Position numbers and translations under genes: made by a program. DNA of 64,000 nucleotides. Source: Algoriphagus marinus. GTDB taxonomy: Bacteria > Bacteroidota > Bacteroidia > Cytophagales > Cyclobacteriaceae. The notes under the pieces were generated by a model. The model saw only the letters and a program-made list of their open reading frames with translations, made no database searches and was not told the DNA's origin. Below are positions 16,313 to 25,842 of this stretch, in pieces; the first letter of the stretch is position 1; every line of letters begins with the position of its first letter. The DNA lies in assembly GCF_001936475.1 (NCBI RefSeq), contig NZ_MSPQ01000001.1, forward strand, positions 806,001 to 870,000, written 5' to 3'.

Positions 16313-16861
16313 TTGGAAGCAGTTGACATTGTCATATTGATCATCTTGGGCCTAGGTGCTTATGAGGGATTCAAACAAGGGTTTCTCATGAGCATCGTAG
16401 GTCTAGTTGGTTTTGTGATCGCTATTGTTTTGGGTTTTTACTTCATGGACAGCATGGCCAATTGGTTGGGGGAAACAGTCAAAGAAGTCAATCTTGGATA
16501 TCCTTTGGTGGGTTTCCTAGTTATTTTTATTATCACAATGCTATTGATTCGAATAGTGGGTTGGGCCCTGAAGCAAGTCATGGATTTGATCTTGTTGGGT
16601 GGAATTGACAGTGCTGCTGGAGGGATTTTAGGAATAGTCAAAGCAGGATTTTTTATTAGTTTGTTTCTTTGGTTTACCAACGAATTCAAAATGGATCTCC
16701 CTAAAAAGTGGCTGAAAAATTCAGAAATCCTGGGCTATATCAAACCTTTGGCGCCTGCGGTGATTGATGCTGTGGAGCCATTATTTCCTAGCGTAAAAAG
16801 TACCAGAGATAAGTTGGAGGAGTTTGTCGAAGACATTAAAGAAAAAGCCGAAGACATTTAA
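16313..16861 (+). CDS. CvpA family inner-membrane protein
   Basis: A 182-aa CvpA-like protein with four hydrophobic segments in the first 130 residues. It has the family's opening D-I-V-I-L-I-I-L-G-L-G-A-Y-E-G-F-K-Q-G. CvpA proteins are needed for colicin V export in E. coli and have envelope-related roles, but the mechanism is unclear. The start is TTG directly after the YqeY stop codon (no gap); no ATG lies before the conserved N-terminus, so the rare start is credible and suggests coupled translation. Confidence 0.82.
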   Translation: MEAVDIVILIILGLGAYEGFKQGFLMSIVGLVGFVIAIVLGFYFMDSMANWLGETVKEVNLGYPLVGFLVIFIITMLLIRIVGWALKQVMDLILLGGIDSAAGGILGIVKAGFFISLFLWFTNEFKMDLPKKWLKNSEILGYIKPLAPAVIDAVEPLFPSVKSTRDKLEEFVEDIKEKAEDI

Positions 16862-16917
16862 GAGCTCCGGCCATTTTTATTTCTCAGGACATGTTCAGTC
16901 AAACTGAAATCACTTAA

Positions 16918-17571
16918 TTACCTCAAATCAATCACCTCTATTCCCGGATGCTGCTTCACATCAAAGCTGAAATAGTTTGCAGAAAGATTGACATTGGTTT
17001 TGAGATTAGTGAAGGCATAAGAGAAAACTCCACCTTGTCCATCATACATTTCCCAACCCAATAAGTTGTTGGTAGTCTTTTCGATTCTTAGCGTTACTTT
17101 TTCAAAAGGAGCTCCCGATTTGATCGCAGTAAGTTCTACAAGCTGTGCTGTTTTTCCTTGAAATTGTTTTTCCCCTAACAGTTTGTAATTGTATCCTGAC
17201 TCATACATCCGATAAATGTTAGACGGAGTAAGCTCACCTTCCATTTGCGAAGCATCGTTGATCGTCACTTCCTTGTAGTCCTCAGTTTGGATGAAGGTCC
17301 AGACGGTTTTGGAATCATTGTAGATTTCCTGCTCTGGAAGCTTCAATCTGTATTGTTCACCTTTTACTGCTATCTCTCCTGTTTGGCGATCACTGGAACC
17401 TGTTTGATCCTGAAAAGTAAAATCAAAACTTGCCGTAAATCCATTCATTGCCTGAAATTTCTGGCTCATGGCATCTAAGAGGATTTTTGCTTTGGGGTCT
17501 TTTTGAGCGGTTGCTTCGAAACTGGATGAAACCGCAAGAAAGAGGAAAAAAAGAAGGATGATTTTTTTCAT
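16918..17571 (-). CDS. lolA: LolA-like outer-membrane lipoprotein carrier
   Basis: A 217-aa periplasmic protein with a signal peptide ending F-E-A-T-A-Q near residue 23, followed by the LolA fold. Marks include the amphipathic opening (M-S-Q-K-F-Q-A-M-N-G-F-T-A-S-F), the strand block V-K-G-E-Q-Y-R-L-K-L-P and the middle T-V-W-T-F. LolA carries lipoproteins from the LolCDE complex to the outer membrane. It lies 31 bp after ftsK on the same strand, a common pairing. A convergent gene (CvpA) ends 56 bp away, and no clear terminator is seen between them. Confidence 0.85.
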   Translation of the reverse strand: MKKIILLFFLFLAVSSSFEATAQKDPKAKILLDAMSQKFQAMNGFTASFDFTFQDQTGSSDRQTGEIAVKGEQYRLKLPEQEIYNDSKTVWTFIQTEDYKEVTINDASQMEGELTPSNIYRMYESGYNYKLLGEKQFQGKTAQLVELTAIKSGAPFEKVTLRIEKTTNNLLGWEMYDGQGGVFSYAFTNLKTNVNLSANYFSFDVKQHPGIEVIDLR

Positions 17572-17602
17572 TGAATAGGTAAAGCGAAACTTTTGTAAGC
17601 TC

Positions 17603-20086
17603 CTACAAACTATTCAATAACCGTTCCAAACTAGCGTCATCTTGCACGAGTACCTCTCGCGCTTTGGAGCCTTCAAAGGATCCTACTATACCTGCAGCTT
17701 CCAATTGGTCAATAATTCTTCCAGCACGGTTGTATCCTAACTTCAACTTTCGCTGAATCAGGGAAGTGCTGCCTTGCTGGTGCATCACAATTAGTCTAGC
17801 CGCATCATCAAAAAGTGGATCTCTGTCCGAAAGGTCTATTTCACCAACGCCACTATTACCATCTTCACCTTCAAATTCAGGAAGTAAATAGGCGTCAGAA
17901 TACCCTTTTTGCTCTCCGATCCAGTCACAAATTGCATCCACTTCCGGAGTATCCAAAAATGCGCATTGGATTCTTGTGATCTCCGATCCATGTGAAAGTA
18001 ACATGTCTCCCATACCAATCAATTGATCTGCTCCCCCGGTGTCTAAGATAGTTCTTGAGTCAATTTTGGAGGTGACACGGAATGAAAGTCGAGCTGGAAA
18101 ATTGGCTTTAATTATACCCGTGATTACGTTTACAGATGGTCTTTGGGTAGCCACTACCAAGTGAATTCCAATCGCTCTGGCCAACTGTGCAAGTCTGGCA
18201 ATCGGACCTTCGATTTCCTTTCCAGCAGTCATCATCAAATCCGCCAACTCATCAATCACTAAGACAATGTAAGGCATGAAATAATGCCCTTTGTCCGGAT
18301 TGAGTTTACGTGCAATAAACTTCGCGTTGTACTCCTTGAGATTTCTCGTACCAGCTTCTTTGAGCAAATTGTATCGATTATCCATCTCGATACAGAGGGA
18401 ATTCAAGGTATAAATCACCTTCTTGGTATCGGTGATAATAGCCTCCTCAGAGCCTGGCAGCTTAGCCAAAAAGTGACGTTCTATTTTATTGAACAAGGTT
18501 AATTCAACTTTCTTCGGATCTACTAAGACAAACTTCAACTGGGAAGGATGTTTCTTGTAAATCAAGGAAGCTAGGATCATATTCAATCCTACGGACTTTC
18601 CTTGACCTGTTGCACCTGCCATGAGTAAGTGAGGCATTTTCGCCAGATCTGCCACAAAAACTTCATTGGAAATAGTCTTACCCAAAGCAATCGGAAGATC
18701 CTTGTCCGATTTCATGAATTTCTCTGTACCTAAAACAGCACGAGCAGGCACAAGCTCCCTGTTTTTATTTGGCACCTCGATACCGATCGTTCCTTTTCCT
18801 GGGATAGGAGCTATGATTCGGATTCCCAATGCCGCCAAACTCAAAGCAATGTCATCTTCTAGATTTTTGATTTTGGAAATCTTTACGCCGGGTTCAGGGA
18901 CGATTTCATAAAGTGTTACCGTTGGACCTATGGTCGCTTTGATTTCCTGAATTCCAATCTTGAAGTTCTCAAGCGTCTCGACAATCTTGTTTTTATTATC
19001 CTCAAGTTCCTGTCTGGATACCGTTACTTTTTGGACATCGTACTCATTCAGTAAGTCCAGAGTGGGGTACTTGTATTTTGGAAGATCCAGAGTAGGATCA
19101 TAGGCATCTAAGTTTTGGACTTCTTCAGCTGTTTTTTCTTCACCGGCAGGTTTTACGACAGAGAAGTTTTTGTCGGCTATTTCGAGCTCTTCTGGTACGT
19201 TATCTAGTTCAGGATCCAGGATATTTAATTGCGGTACCTCAAAAGCTATTGGAGCCTTTACTTTTTCTGTAGCTTTTTCTTCCTCTTTACCTTTGATTAT
19301 CCAGGCACTACCATCGTCGTCGATAAGATCTTCGTCTTCTTCCTCCTCATTTTCTTCCAAGTCAAGCTCCTCCTGAAAAGGATTTTTGACCGGAAGGGGT
19401 TCTTCTAAAGAGGAATCGAAAGAATCTTCATCAGCTGTTTTGGAGCTGAACCATTCCAGTTTGTCTATGTCAAAAAAGAATACAACGAATATGAGTAAAG
19501 CGCCGCCAATGAGGATGAAAGTCCCCCAACCTAAAAAATCAGAGGATAATTTAGCAAGTTCGTAACCAAAGCCTCCTGAAAGAAAACTCCAATACGAGTA
19601 ACCCTGTACCAAAATCACGATATAGCCTGTAAAAAGACCAATCCAGAAAGTAAAGAATAATGCAAATGTCGTGTAACGTGTCAAAGAAACCAGCGAGATT
19701 TTGAAAGCCCATCTGAATCCAAGCAAAAACAAGAAAGGTGGGAAAAGGAAGGCAGCGACACCAAACCAGCGGTAAATGAGCCAATTAGAAGCTTGAGCGC
19801 CTAAATACCCAAGCAAATTCTTGGTTTCTCTGGCAGTTTCTCGAATAGCCTCATCTGGATTATTCATGACCAAACTTTGATCCGTAGGTCCACTGAGCAG
19901 ATAACTGATAAATGCAATAAATAAAAATATCGATGCTGACATCAATAAGATCCCCAAGGTTAAGACTAGCTTATTACTCTTGAATTTTCCGAATGAAAAT
20001 CCAGTCCCATTAGGCTTAGACTCCTTCTTTTTTTGGGGTTCTCCTTTTTTACGAAAAGTATTGGTCCTGGGTGAATTGGTGGCCAT
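17603..20086 (-). CDS. ftsK: DNA translocase FtsK
   Basis: An 827-aa FtsK/SpoIIIE translocase that couples chromosome dimer resolution to division. The basic N-terminus is followed by four to five membrane segments (about residues 38-205). Next comes an acidic linker (about 215-330, rich in E and D), shorter than in E. coli. The motor domain has Walker A G-A-T-G-Q-G-K-S near residue 490 and Walker B V-L-V-I-D-E-L-A-D near 610. The C-terminal winged-helix gamma domain (about 750-827, with Q-R-K-L-K-L-G-Y-N-R-A) reads KOPS-type sites. It sits in a probable pyrD-ftsK-lolA transcription unit. Confidence 0.96.
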   Translation of the reverse strand: MATNSPRTNTFRKKGEPQKKKESKPNGTGFSFGKFKSNKLVLTLGILLMSASIFLFIAFISYLLSGPTDQSLVMNNPDEAIRETARETKNLLGYLGAQASNWLIYRWFGVAAFLFPPFLFLLGFRWAFKISLVSLTRYTTFALFFTFWIGLFTGYIVILVQGYSYWSFLSGGFGYELAKLSSDFLGWGTFILIGGALLIFVVFFFDIDKLEWFSSKTADEDSFDSSLEEPLPVKNPFQEELDLEENEEEEDEDLIDDDGSAWIIKGKEEEKATEKVKAPIAFEVPQLNILDPELDNVPEELEIADKNFSVVKPAGEEKTAEEVQNLDAYDPTLDLPKYKYPTLDLLNEYDVQKVTVSRQELEDNKNKIVETLENFKIGIQEIKATIGPTVTLYEIVPEPGVKISKIKNLEDDIALSLAALGIRIIAPIPGKGTIGIEVPNKNRELVPARAVLGTEKFMKSDKDLPIALGKTISNEVFVADLAKMPHLLMAGATGQGKSVGLNMILASLIYKKHPSQLKFVLVDPKKVELTLFNKIERHFLAKLPGSEEAIITDTKKVIYTLNSLCIEMDNRYNLLKEAGTRNLKEYNAKFIARKLNPDKGHYFMPYIVLVIDELADLMMTAGKEIEGPIARLAQLARAIGIHLVVATQRPSVNVITGIIKANFPARLSFRVTSKIDSRTILDTGGADQLIGMGDMLLSHGSEITRIQCAFLDTPEVDAICDWIGEQKGYSDAYLLPEFEGEDGNSGVGEIDLSDRDPLFDDAARLIVMHQQGSTSLIQRKLKLGYNRAGRIIDQLEAAGIVGSFEGSKAREVLVQDDASLERLLNSL

Positions 20087-20140
20087 GTATGCGATTCAGA
20101 TCCGATTTTAGTTTAAGATTAGTGAAAATAAATTGACAAT

Positions 20141-21181
20141 TTATCTCGAAAAATAAGCCAATAATCCTTTTTTAATCTTTTTAATCAACCCAGGTCCCTC
20201 ATAAATCATGCCTGAGTAAACCTGAACTAAGCATGCTCCCGCCTTTAGTTTCTCGATAGCATCCTCAGCGGAATAAATTCCTCCCACTCCAATAATAGGA
20301 AAAGCACCAACGGATTTCCTACTCAGATAGCGAATTACTTCCGTGCTTCGTTTGGCAAGGACTTTACCGCTGACCCCGCCGGCACCGATCGCCTCAATTT
20401 TTTCTTTTGAAGTACTTAAACCTGATCGGTCAATGGTTGTATTGGTTGCGATTACTCCCGCAATATTGGTGTCCATTACTATTTCTACAATATCGTCAAG
20501 CTGTCCATCAGTCAAGTCAGGGGCGATTTTTAATAGTATAGGCTTTGGTTTTTCTTTCAGATCATTTGCGGATTTGACCGCTTGAAGCAAAGCTTTTAAG
20601 GGTTCTTTCTCCTGCAAATCCCGAAGGTTTGGCGTATTGGGTGAGCTGACATTGACTACAAAGTAATCCACATAATCATGAAGTGCTTCCAAGCAAAACA
20701 GATAATCGTCTACCGCATTTTCGTTCGGGGTGTTTTTATTCTTGCCAATGTTTCCACCAATGATCACATCCGATTTTCGATTTTTTAATCGTTCAACTGC
20801 CTCAAGGACTCCACCATTGTTAAAGCCCATTCGATTGATGAGTGCTTCATCTTGAGGAAGTCGGAAAAGTCTAGGTTGAGGGTTTCCTTCTTGAGGCTTG
20901 GGAGTTAGCGTTCCGATTTCTATAAATCCAAAACCCAGCATCGCCATCTCATCGATAAGTTTTGCATCCTTGTCAAAACCAGCAGCAAGTCCTACCGGAT
21001 TTTTGAATTTCAATCCAAAAACTTCTCGCTCTAATCTCGGGTCATCAAACTGGAAAGTTGATTTGATCAATGACTTAATTATGGGGAGGTTAAAAGTCAG
21101 CTTAGTCAGATCAAAAGTGAAATGATGTGCGTCTTCTGGTTTTTTGAGAAAAAAGAGTGGCTTTAGAATGGATTTGTACAC
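20141..21181 (-). CDS. pyrD: class 2 (quinone-dependent) dihydroorotate dehydrogenase
   Basis: A 346-aa class 2 DHODH, the membrane-associated flavoenzyme that oxidises dihydroorotate to orotate with quinone in pyrimidine synthesis. Features are the short N-terminal helical extension ([10 protein letters not shown]), the [12 protein letters not shown] region near residue 65, G-T-L-T-P-K-P-Q and the catalytic-serine loop N-V-S-S-P-N-T-P near residue 178. The phosphate-binding G-V-G-G-I-Y is near residue 300. It lies 54 bp upstream of ftsK on the same strand. Confidence 0.95.
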   Translation of the reverse strand: MYKSILKPLFFLKKPEDAHHFTFDLTKLTFNLPIIKSLIKSTFQFDDPRLEREVFGLKFKNPVGLAAGFDKDAKLIDEMAMLGFGFIEIGTLTPKPQEGNPQPRLFRLPQDEALINRMGFNNGGVLEAVERLKNRKSDVIIGGNIGKNKNTPNENAVDDYLFCLEALHDYVDYFVVNVSSPNTPNLRDLQEKEPLKALLQAVKSANDLKEKPKPILLKIAPDLTDGQLDDIVEIVMDTNIAGVIATNTTIDRSGLSTSKEKIEAIGAGGVSGKVLAKRSTEVIRYLSRKSVGAFPIIGVGGIYSAEDAIEKLKAGACLVQVYSGMIYEGPGLIKKIKKGLLAYFSR

Positions 21182-21276
21182 AGCTTATTCAGGTTGGGGT
21201 CAAACGCTCAAAGTTACTTATTCAGGGTTTGAAAAGGATTCTTTCCAGGAAAAAAGATGATTCAATAAAACAAAGA

Positions 21277-21317
21277 GTCCACCGACCACAGTCGATCGTC
21301 GACTGTGGTTGGTGGAC
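21277..21317. repeat. long perfect-arm hairpin, possible terminator
   Basis: Arms of 19 bases (GTCCACCGACCACAGTCGA against its complement, with a single mismatch) flank a 3-base loop TCG. It begins 4 bp after the stop codon of the M20 gene at 21322. On the minus strand it is followed by a moderately T-rich CTCTTTGTTTTATT, so it may end transcription. The arm sequence looks like a dispersed repeat. Confidence 0.7.
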
Positions 21318-21321
21318 AGTT

Positions 21322-22608
21322 TTACTTCTTCATTCCCATATAATCCACTACAAAATAACTCAAAGTCCGAACGCCAAGTTTGAATCCACTTTCTTCTAGA
21401 TAGAAATCCGGAGTATGGTGAGAGGCAGTAGTCAAGGGGTCACCTCCGATTTTCATTCCACCTAGCATGATGAAAATTCCTGGCTTTTCCCGCTGGAAAA
21501 AGCTGAAATCCTCCGAACCCGTAATCGGATCCATTGCGATGACATTTTCTTCGCCTGCTGCAGCTTGGATTGAAGGAAGCATTTGTGCCATGAATGCAGG
21601 TGGGTTTACAGTAGAAGGATACAGCTTCCCAATATTGACATCCGCAGAACCTCCTGCACTTTTAGCGATATTGGTTGCTATTTCAGTGATTCGTTTGTGC
21701 ACCAAGGCTTGTTGCTCATCACCGAAAGTTCGGATAGTTCCTATCATCTCCACTTTTTCAGGAATAATATTGGAACGAATTCCGCCATTTATCGCTCCTA
21801 TTGTCACGATTGCAGGGTTTTGAGTGACATTGACGCTTCTGGAAAGAATGGTTTGAAGACCCATTATAATCTGGGAAGAGGTGACGATGGGATCCACTCC
21901 AGACCATGGAGTGGCACCGTGAGATTGTGTGCCATTGACAGTGATTTTAAGATTATCCACCGCAGCCATAAATGGGCCGGATCGATAACCTACTTTACCA
22001 GCTTCAACTTGTGCCCAGATATGTAAACCGAAGATCGCATCTACGTCCTTCATGACTCCTTCTTTCACCATTAGTTGAGCTCCTGCCAGACTTCCATCAT
22101 AGACTCCTTCTTCAGCAGGTTGGAAAATAAACTTAACCGAACCCTCCAATTGGTCTTTCATTCCAGCCAAAACCTCAGCAACTCCCATCAGAATTGCCAT
22201 GTGGGAATCGTGTCCACAGGCATGCATGACACCAGTTTCCTGTCCATTATAGGTGGTTGTCACGGTAGATTTAAAAGGGACATCTGCTCGCTCAGTTACC
22301 GGTAGCGCATCCATATCCGCGCGAAGGCCAACCATCGGTCCTGGCTTTCCACCTTTCAATACACCTACCACTCCGGTGACTGCTACGCCTTCGGTTACTT
22401 CCATGCCGAGAGAGCGGAGATGTTCGGCAATTACCTTTGCGGTACGAACTTCTTGATTACTCAACTCTGGATTTTCGTGAAAATCCCTTCGCCATTCGAT
22501 GACCTTGGTTTCAATTTTATCTGCTGACTGATCAATTTTTGGTCTCAAACTGGATTGGCCGAAGCTTGCTATCGAAAGAAAGAGAAATGGTAAAACTAGC
22601 TTTTTCAA
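21322..22608 (-). CDS. exported M20 amidohydrolase, copy 1
   Basis: A 428-aa zinc amidohydrolase of the M20D type (hippurate/indole-acetyl-amino-acid hydrolase-like). It has a signal peptide ending S-F-G-Q near residue 18. Metal-binding blocks are M-H-A-C-G-H-D near residue 118, P-A-E-E-G near 155, G-L-H near 182 and H-H-T-P-D-F near 395. It probably releases amino acids from N-acyl or other conjugates in the periplasm. The frame begins with TTG at 22608 and has no nearby ATG; the paralogue 250 bp upstream starts with ATG at the equivalent codon, so the TTG start is believable. A tandem duplicate. Confidence 0.88.
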   Translation of the reverse strand: MKKLVLPFLFLSIASFGQSSLRPKIDQSADKIETKVIEWRRDFHENPELSNQEVRTAKVIAEHLRSLGMEVTEGVAVTGVVGVLKGGKPGPMVGLRADMDALPVTERADVPFKSTVTTTYNGQETGVMHACGHDSHMAILMGVAEVLAGMKDQLEGSVKFIFQPAEEGVYDGSLAGAQLMVKEGVMKDVDAIFGLHIWAQVEAGKVGYRSGPFMAAVDNLKITVNGTQSHGATPWSGVDPIVTSSQIIMGLQTILSRSVNVTQNPAIVTIGAINGGIRSNIIPEKVEMIGTIRTFGDEQQALVHKRITEIATNIAKSAGGSADVNIGKLYPSTVNPPAFMAQMLPSIQAAAGEENVIAMDPITGSEDFSFFQREKPGIFIMLGGMKIGGDPLTTASHHTPDFYLEESGFKLGVRTLSYFVVDYMGMKK

Positions 22609-22766
22609 AATTTTATATTTTAATGTTTAGATAACTCGATTTAGAATTTTGCTTTTTGTGAATTTCTCTAAAAAGCAGTTTGATTTTCCAAGTTATATAA
22701 ATCTGCTTTATTCTTAATGGATTTGACCTTTCTTGTTTTCGGCGAGGATTTTCATTTTTTGGAAAT

Positions 22767-22803
22767 AAAAAATACCCAGACCACTTAGATCCGGGTATTT
22801 TTC
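22767..22803 (-). terminator. rho-independent terminator of the second M20 gene
   Basis: On the minus strand the arms AAATACCC and GGGTATTT flank a loop of about 15 bases whose ends (GGA/TCT) can pair further, followed by a T-run. It lies 56 bp after the stop at 22859, so each M20 copy has its own transcript end. Confidence 0.75.
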
Positions 22804-22858
22804 AAAATCGACTTTATTAATTAGGACAAATCCGATGTCCAAAATCTAAAATCTTATA

Positions 22859-24148
22859 TTATTTCATTCCCATGTAATCCACCACAAAGTAGCTCATCAC
22901 GCGCATTCCAAGTACAAATCCGCTCTCATCAATGTAGAAATCCGGAGTGTGATGTGATGGAGTTTTAGTCGGATCGCCTCCTTTTTTCATTCCGCCTAAG
23001 CCAATAAATAATCCTGGCTTCTCTCTTTGGTAGAAGCTGAAATCTTCTGCCCCGGTTACCGGAGGATTGTAGTTGATATTTCCTTTGCCGGCAGCTGCTT
23101 CCAGTGTAGCCACCATTTTAGCTGTTAGCTCTGGATCATTTATAGTAGAAGGATAAAGCTTGGTAATATTTACCTCTGCAATCCCACCAGCACTCTTGGC
23201 GATATTTGTAGCAATCTCTGTAATCCGCTTATGGATTAAGGCTTGCTGCTCGTCCCCGAAGGTTCGAATAGTGCCAATCATTTCGACTTTCTCAGGAATG
23301 ATATTATGGCGAATTCCGCCATGAATAGCACCGATAGTCACTACCGCTGGGTTTTGGGTAATATTAACATTTCGGGAAAGAATGGTTTGTAGCCCTGTAA
23401 CAATTTGTGAGGAAGTTACAATCGGATCCACACCAGACCAAGGAGATGCCCCATGTGCTTGTGTACCATGTACGATGATTTCCAGATTATCCACGGCAGC
23501 CTGAGCTGGTCCCGAACGGTATCCTATTTTTCCAACTTCAGTCTGCGCTGAAATATGTAAACCGAAGATTGCATCTACATCCTTCATGACTCCCTCTTCC
23601 ACTAGCTGTTTAGCCCCCCAAGATGTTACACCAGGTTCGTATATTCCTTCCTCTGCAGGTTGGAATATGAATTTTACATTTCCCTGTAACTGATCTTTCA
23701 TACTGGCAAGGACTTCTGCCACTCCCATCAAAATAGCCACGTGGGTATCATGTCCACAGGCATGCATGATGCCTGTTTCTTGTCCGTTGTAGGTAGTGGT
23801 TACAGTGGATTTGAAAGGGAGGTCAGCGCGCTCAGTGACTGGAAGAGCATCCATATCCGCTCTTAATGCCACGGTTGGCCCGGGTTTCCCCCCTTTTAAA
23901 ACCCCAACTACGCCTGTCACTGCCATACCTTCAGTGACTTCGATTCCTAAGGAGCGAAGGTGGTCAGCGATTTTTTTTGCTGTCCGGGTTTCTTGATTTC
24001 CCAGTTCGGGATTTTGGTGAATGTCTCTTCGCCATTCAATGACTTTTTGTTCGATGGAGGAAGCTTGTTTATCGATCGCTGGCCTTAGGCTTGATTGTCC
24101 AAAGGCTGTCCCCGAAATTAGGAGTAGAGGAAGTAGAAATTTTTTCAT
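22859..24148 (-). CDS. exported M20 amidohydrolase, copy 2
   Basis: A 429-aa paralogue of the gene downstream, with most residues identical by eye. It keeps M-H-A-C-G-H-D, P-A-E-E-G, G-L-H and H-H-T-P-D-F. The signal peptide ends T-A-F-G-Q near residue 18. The main difference is a short insertion (Y-E-P-G-V-T-S-W-G) after P-A-E-E-G-I, where copy 1 has Y-D-G-S-L-A-G. It has its own candidate promoter (24171-24199) and terminator. The tandem pair may differ in substrate or expression. Confidence 0.9.
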   Translation of the reverse strand: MKKFLLPLLLISGTAFGQSSLRPAIDKQASSIEQKVIEWRRDIHQNPELGNQETRTAKKIADHLRSLGIEVTEGMAVTGVVGVLKGGKPGPTVALRADMDALPVTERADLPFKSTVTTTYNGQETGIMHACGHDTHVAILMGVAEVLASMKDQLQGNVKFIFQPAEEGIYEPGVTSWGAKQLVEEGVMKDVDAIFGLHISAQTEVGKIGYRSGPAQAAVDNLEIIVHGTQAHGASPWSGVDPIVTSSQIVTGLQTILSRNVNITQNPAVVTIGAIHGGIRHNIIPEKVEMIGTIRTFGDEQQALIHKRITEIATNIAKSAGGIAEVNITKLYPSTINDPELTAKMVATLEAAAGKGNINYNPPVTGAEDFSFYQREKPGLFIGLGGMKKGGDPTKTPSHHTPDFYIDESGFVLGMRVMSYFVVDYMGMK

Positions 24149-24170
24149 AGTTGAGGGTTTTGTTCTATTC

Positions 24171-24199
24171 CAAATTTAGAAAAATGATCAAGTCGACAA
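24171..24199 (-). promoter_or_regulatory. candidate Bacteroidetes promoter of the second M20 gene
   Basis: On the minus strand, ATTG (-33 like) is followed after 18 bases by TAAATTTG, an exact match to TAnnTTTG. It would give a leader of roughly 15-20 bases before the ATG at 24148. The position and match are good; transcription is not shown. Confidence 0.45.
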
Positions 24200-24291
24200 T
24201 CAATTATGTTCAATTGTATCAAAAACTTGATCTGAAAGAACTATTTCGGCTCAGAATCCTTTTGTAAAGGCAAACACTAGAATTTAATTTT

Positions 24292-24990
24292 ATGGAACTC
24301 ACCAACAAAATCGCAGTAGTCACTGGAGTCAGCAAAGGCATTGGACTCGAATTGGTCAAACTTTTAATCGATAAAGGCACCGTAGTAGCCGGCTGGGGAA
24401 GAACTGCTCCAGAATTTAGTCATGCCAATTTTCACTTTTTCACTTGTGATGTAGCGAAAGAAGAATCAGTGGAAAATGCATTTCAGGAAACCACAAAGAA
24501 GCTAGGGACAGATATCCGCATCCTTGTGAATAACGCTGGATTTGGCGTAGCCGGAGCTACGGAGACTTTTTCCTCTGAAGATTGGAAGGCCATGTTTGAC
24601 ACCAATGTGCATGGGATTTTCTACACGGTCAAGCGGCTGATTCCTGGGATGAAGGCTGCAGACGAAGGACACATTCTTAATGTCGCTTCTATTGCAGGAC
24701 TAAATGGAGTTAATCAATTTGCCGGATATGTAGGTACTAAGCATGCGGTTAGAGGGATTTCTCATTCACTCTATATGGAGCTTAGAGACTTTGGAATCAA
24801 AGTATCCACAATCTATCCTGGTTCAATCCAAACCAACTTCTTCGATGATATCCCTGGTGTTCAGGCGAATGAAAATATGATGCGTCCCATTGATGTGGCC
24901 ACGACTATGCTTCAGACACTTGAAACTCACCCAAATTATTTTGTCGCAGATGTGGAGTGTAGACCACTAAGACCCAAAGGCAAGAAGTAA
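24292..24990 (+). CDS. SDR family oxidoreductase
   Basis: A 232-aa classical SDR. The nucleotide site is T-G-V-S-K-G-I-G at residues 11-18, then N-N-A-G-F-G-V near 80. Catalytic Ser is in N-V-A-S-I-A-G and Tyr-Lys in Y-V-G-T-K. It resembles the 3-ketoacyl-ACP-reductase-like group, but the C-terminus is short, with no cofactor-closing G-G loop. Substrate unknown. It stands alone between divergent M20 and downstream redoxin genes; the 220 bp after it contain only a weak long-range inverted repeat (GCTGAGTT 25019-25026 with AACTCAGC 25087-25094). Confidence 0.88.
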   Translation: MELTNKIAVVTGVSKGIGLELVKLLIDKGTVVAGWGRTAPEFSHANFHFFTCDVAKEESVENAFQETTKKLGTDIRILVNNAGFGVAGATETFSSEDWKAMFDTNVHGIFYTVKRLIPGMKAADEGHILNVASIAGLNGVNQFAGYVGTKHAVRGISHSLYMELRDFGIKVSTIYPGSIQTNFFDDIPGVQANENMMRPIDVATTMLQTLETHPNYFVADVECRPLRPKGKK

Positions 24991-25213
24991 TAGAGTACTT
25001 GGGAAAAAATTTAGAAGCGCTGAGTTTATTCTTAGGCTTGAGAATTCCTCCTGCGTTCCAGGATAGTTTTAAACTATATAAGTTTGAACTCAGCCTTTCT
25101 AAGACCCAATTCTTAAAGACATACTGGCCTAGAATTTTACCGCTTAAAAGGTTTTAAAATTGTTTTGATTAGGTTATGTGTTTACTTTGATCATTCATTT
25201 ATCAAGTCCTTTC

Positions 25214-25738
25214 ATGAAAAAACTTAATCTGATTATTTTAATTGCGGTACTGATTGGAGGTACTGCTTATATCAGTTTGCTGGCCAAGAATGAGCCTCCC
25301 GTACAAAAGCCTGAGATTGCAGCTCCTGGTATGCTTCCAGACTTCACGTTGAATGATATTAATGGGAAAATGAGCTCTATTCATCAACTAGCAGCAAATA
25401 AGCCAACTCTCTTTATTTATTTCAGCTCGACCTGTCATTTATGTCAGGATGAGCTTGGCGCAATCTCAAAGCGGATCGAGGAGTTTAAAGATTACAATCT
25501 AATCCTTACAACAGTGCAGCCGATTGAGGAGATGATCGGATTTGTGAATGGTCTGGGAATTAAGGACAAAAGCTATGTTCATTTTTTGCTTGATGCTGAA
25601 ATGAAAGTGGCGAGTTACTATCAGATAAGAAGCGTGCCTTCCATCTATTGCTACAATTCAGAAAAGCAACTTGTAGCTGAATACGTAGGGATCACTGATA
25701 TTAATCTTTTATTGGAGAATTTAAGCCAAGGCAAGTAA
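25214..25738 (+). CDS. thioredoxin-like (TlpA/redoxin) envelope protein
   Basis: A 174-aa thioredoxin-fold protein anchored or secreted through a hydrophobic N-terminus (L-I-I-L-I-A-V-L-I-G-G). The fold starts with the redoxin pattern P-D-F-T-L-N-D-I-N-G-K. The active site is C-H-L-C preceded by Y-F-S-S-T, and a cis-proline motif S-V-P-S-I follows near the end. It is probably an extracytoplasmic thiol-disulfide reductant. The frame is open from 25178, but a promoter-like TTG-N20-TACTTTG (25160-25189) overlaps that start, so ATG 25214 (M-K-K-L-N) is preferred. It precedes the gld operon by 105 bp. Confidence 0.8.
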   Translation: MKKLNLIILIAVLIGGTAYISLLAKNEPPVQKPEIAAPGMLPDFTLNDINGKMSSIHQLAANKPTLFIYFSSTCHLCQDELGAISKRIEEFKDYNLILTTVQPIEEMIGFVNGLGIKDKSYVHFLLDAEMKVASYYQIRSVPSIYCYNSEKQLVAEYVGITDINLLLENLSQGK

Positions 25739-25817
25739 AGCTTAATGTGATCTTTGGATTGCTATTACAATAAAAAGAACCACTAGTAGTATTCATTTTA
25801 GGAAGAACATTTTTCTT

Positions 25818-25825
25818 TACTTTTG
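25818..25825 (+). promoter_or_regulatory. candidate -7 element of the gldAFG operon
   Basis: TACTTTTG matches the Bacteroidetes -7 consensus TAnnTTTG and lies 18 bp before the gldA start codon. No clear -33 TTTG is seen at the expected distance, so support is partial. Confidence 0.3.
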
Positions 25826-25842
25826 AATGACAATAAAGACCA

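Noticed and set aside
25017-25098. A riboswitch or terminator after the SDR gene
   Set aside because: Only GCTGAGTT and AACTCAGC pair, 60 bases apart, with no T-run and no known riboswitch core.
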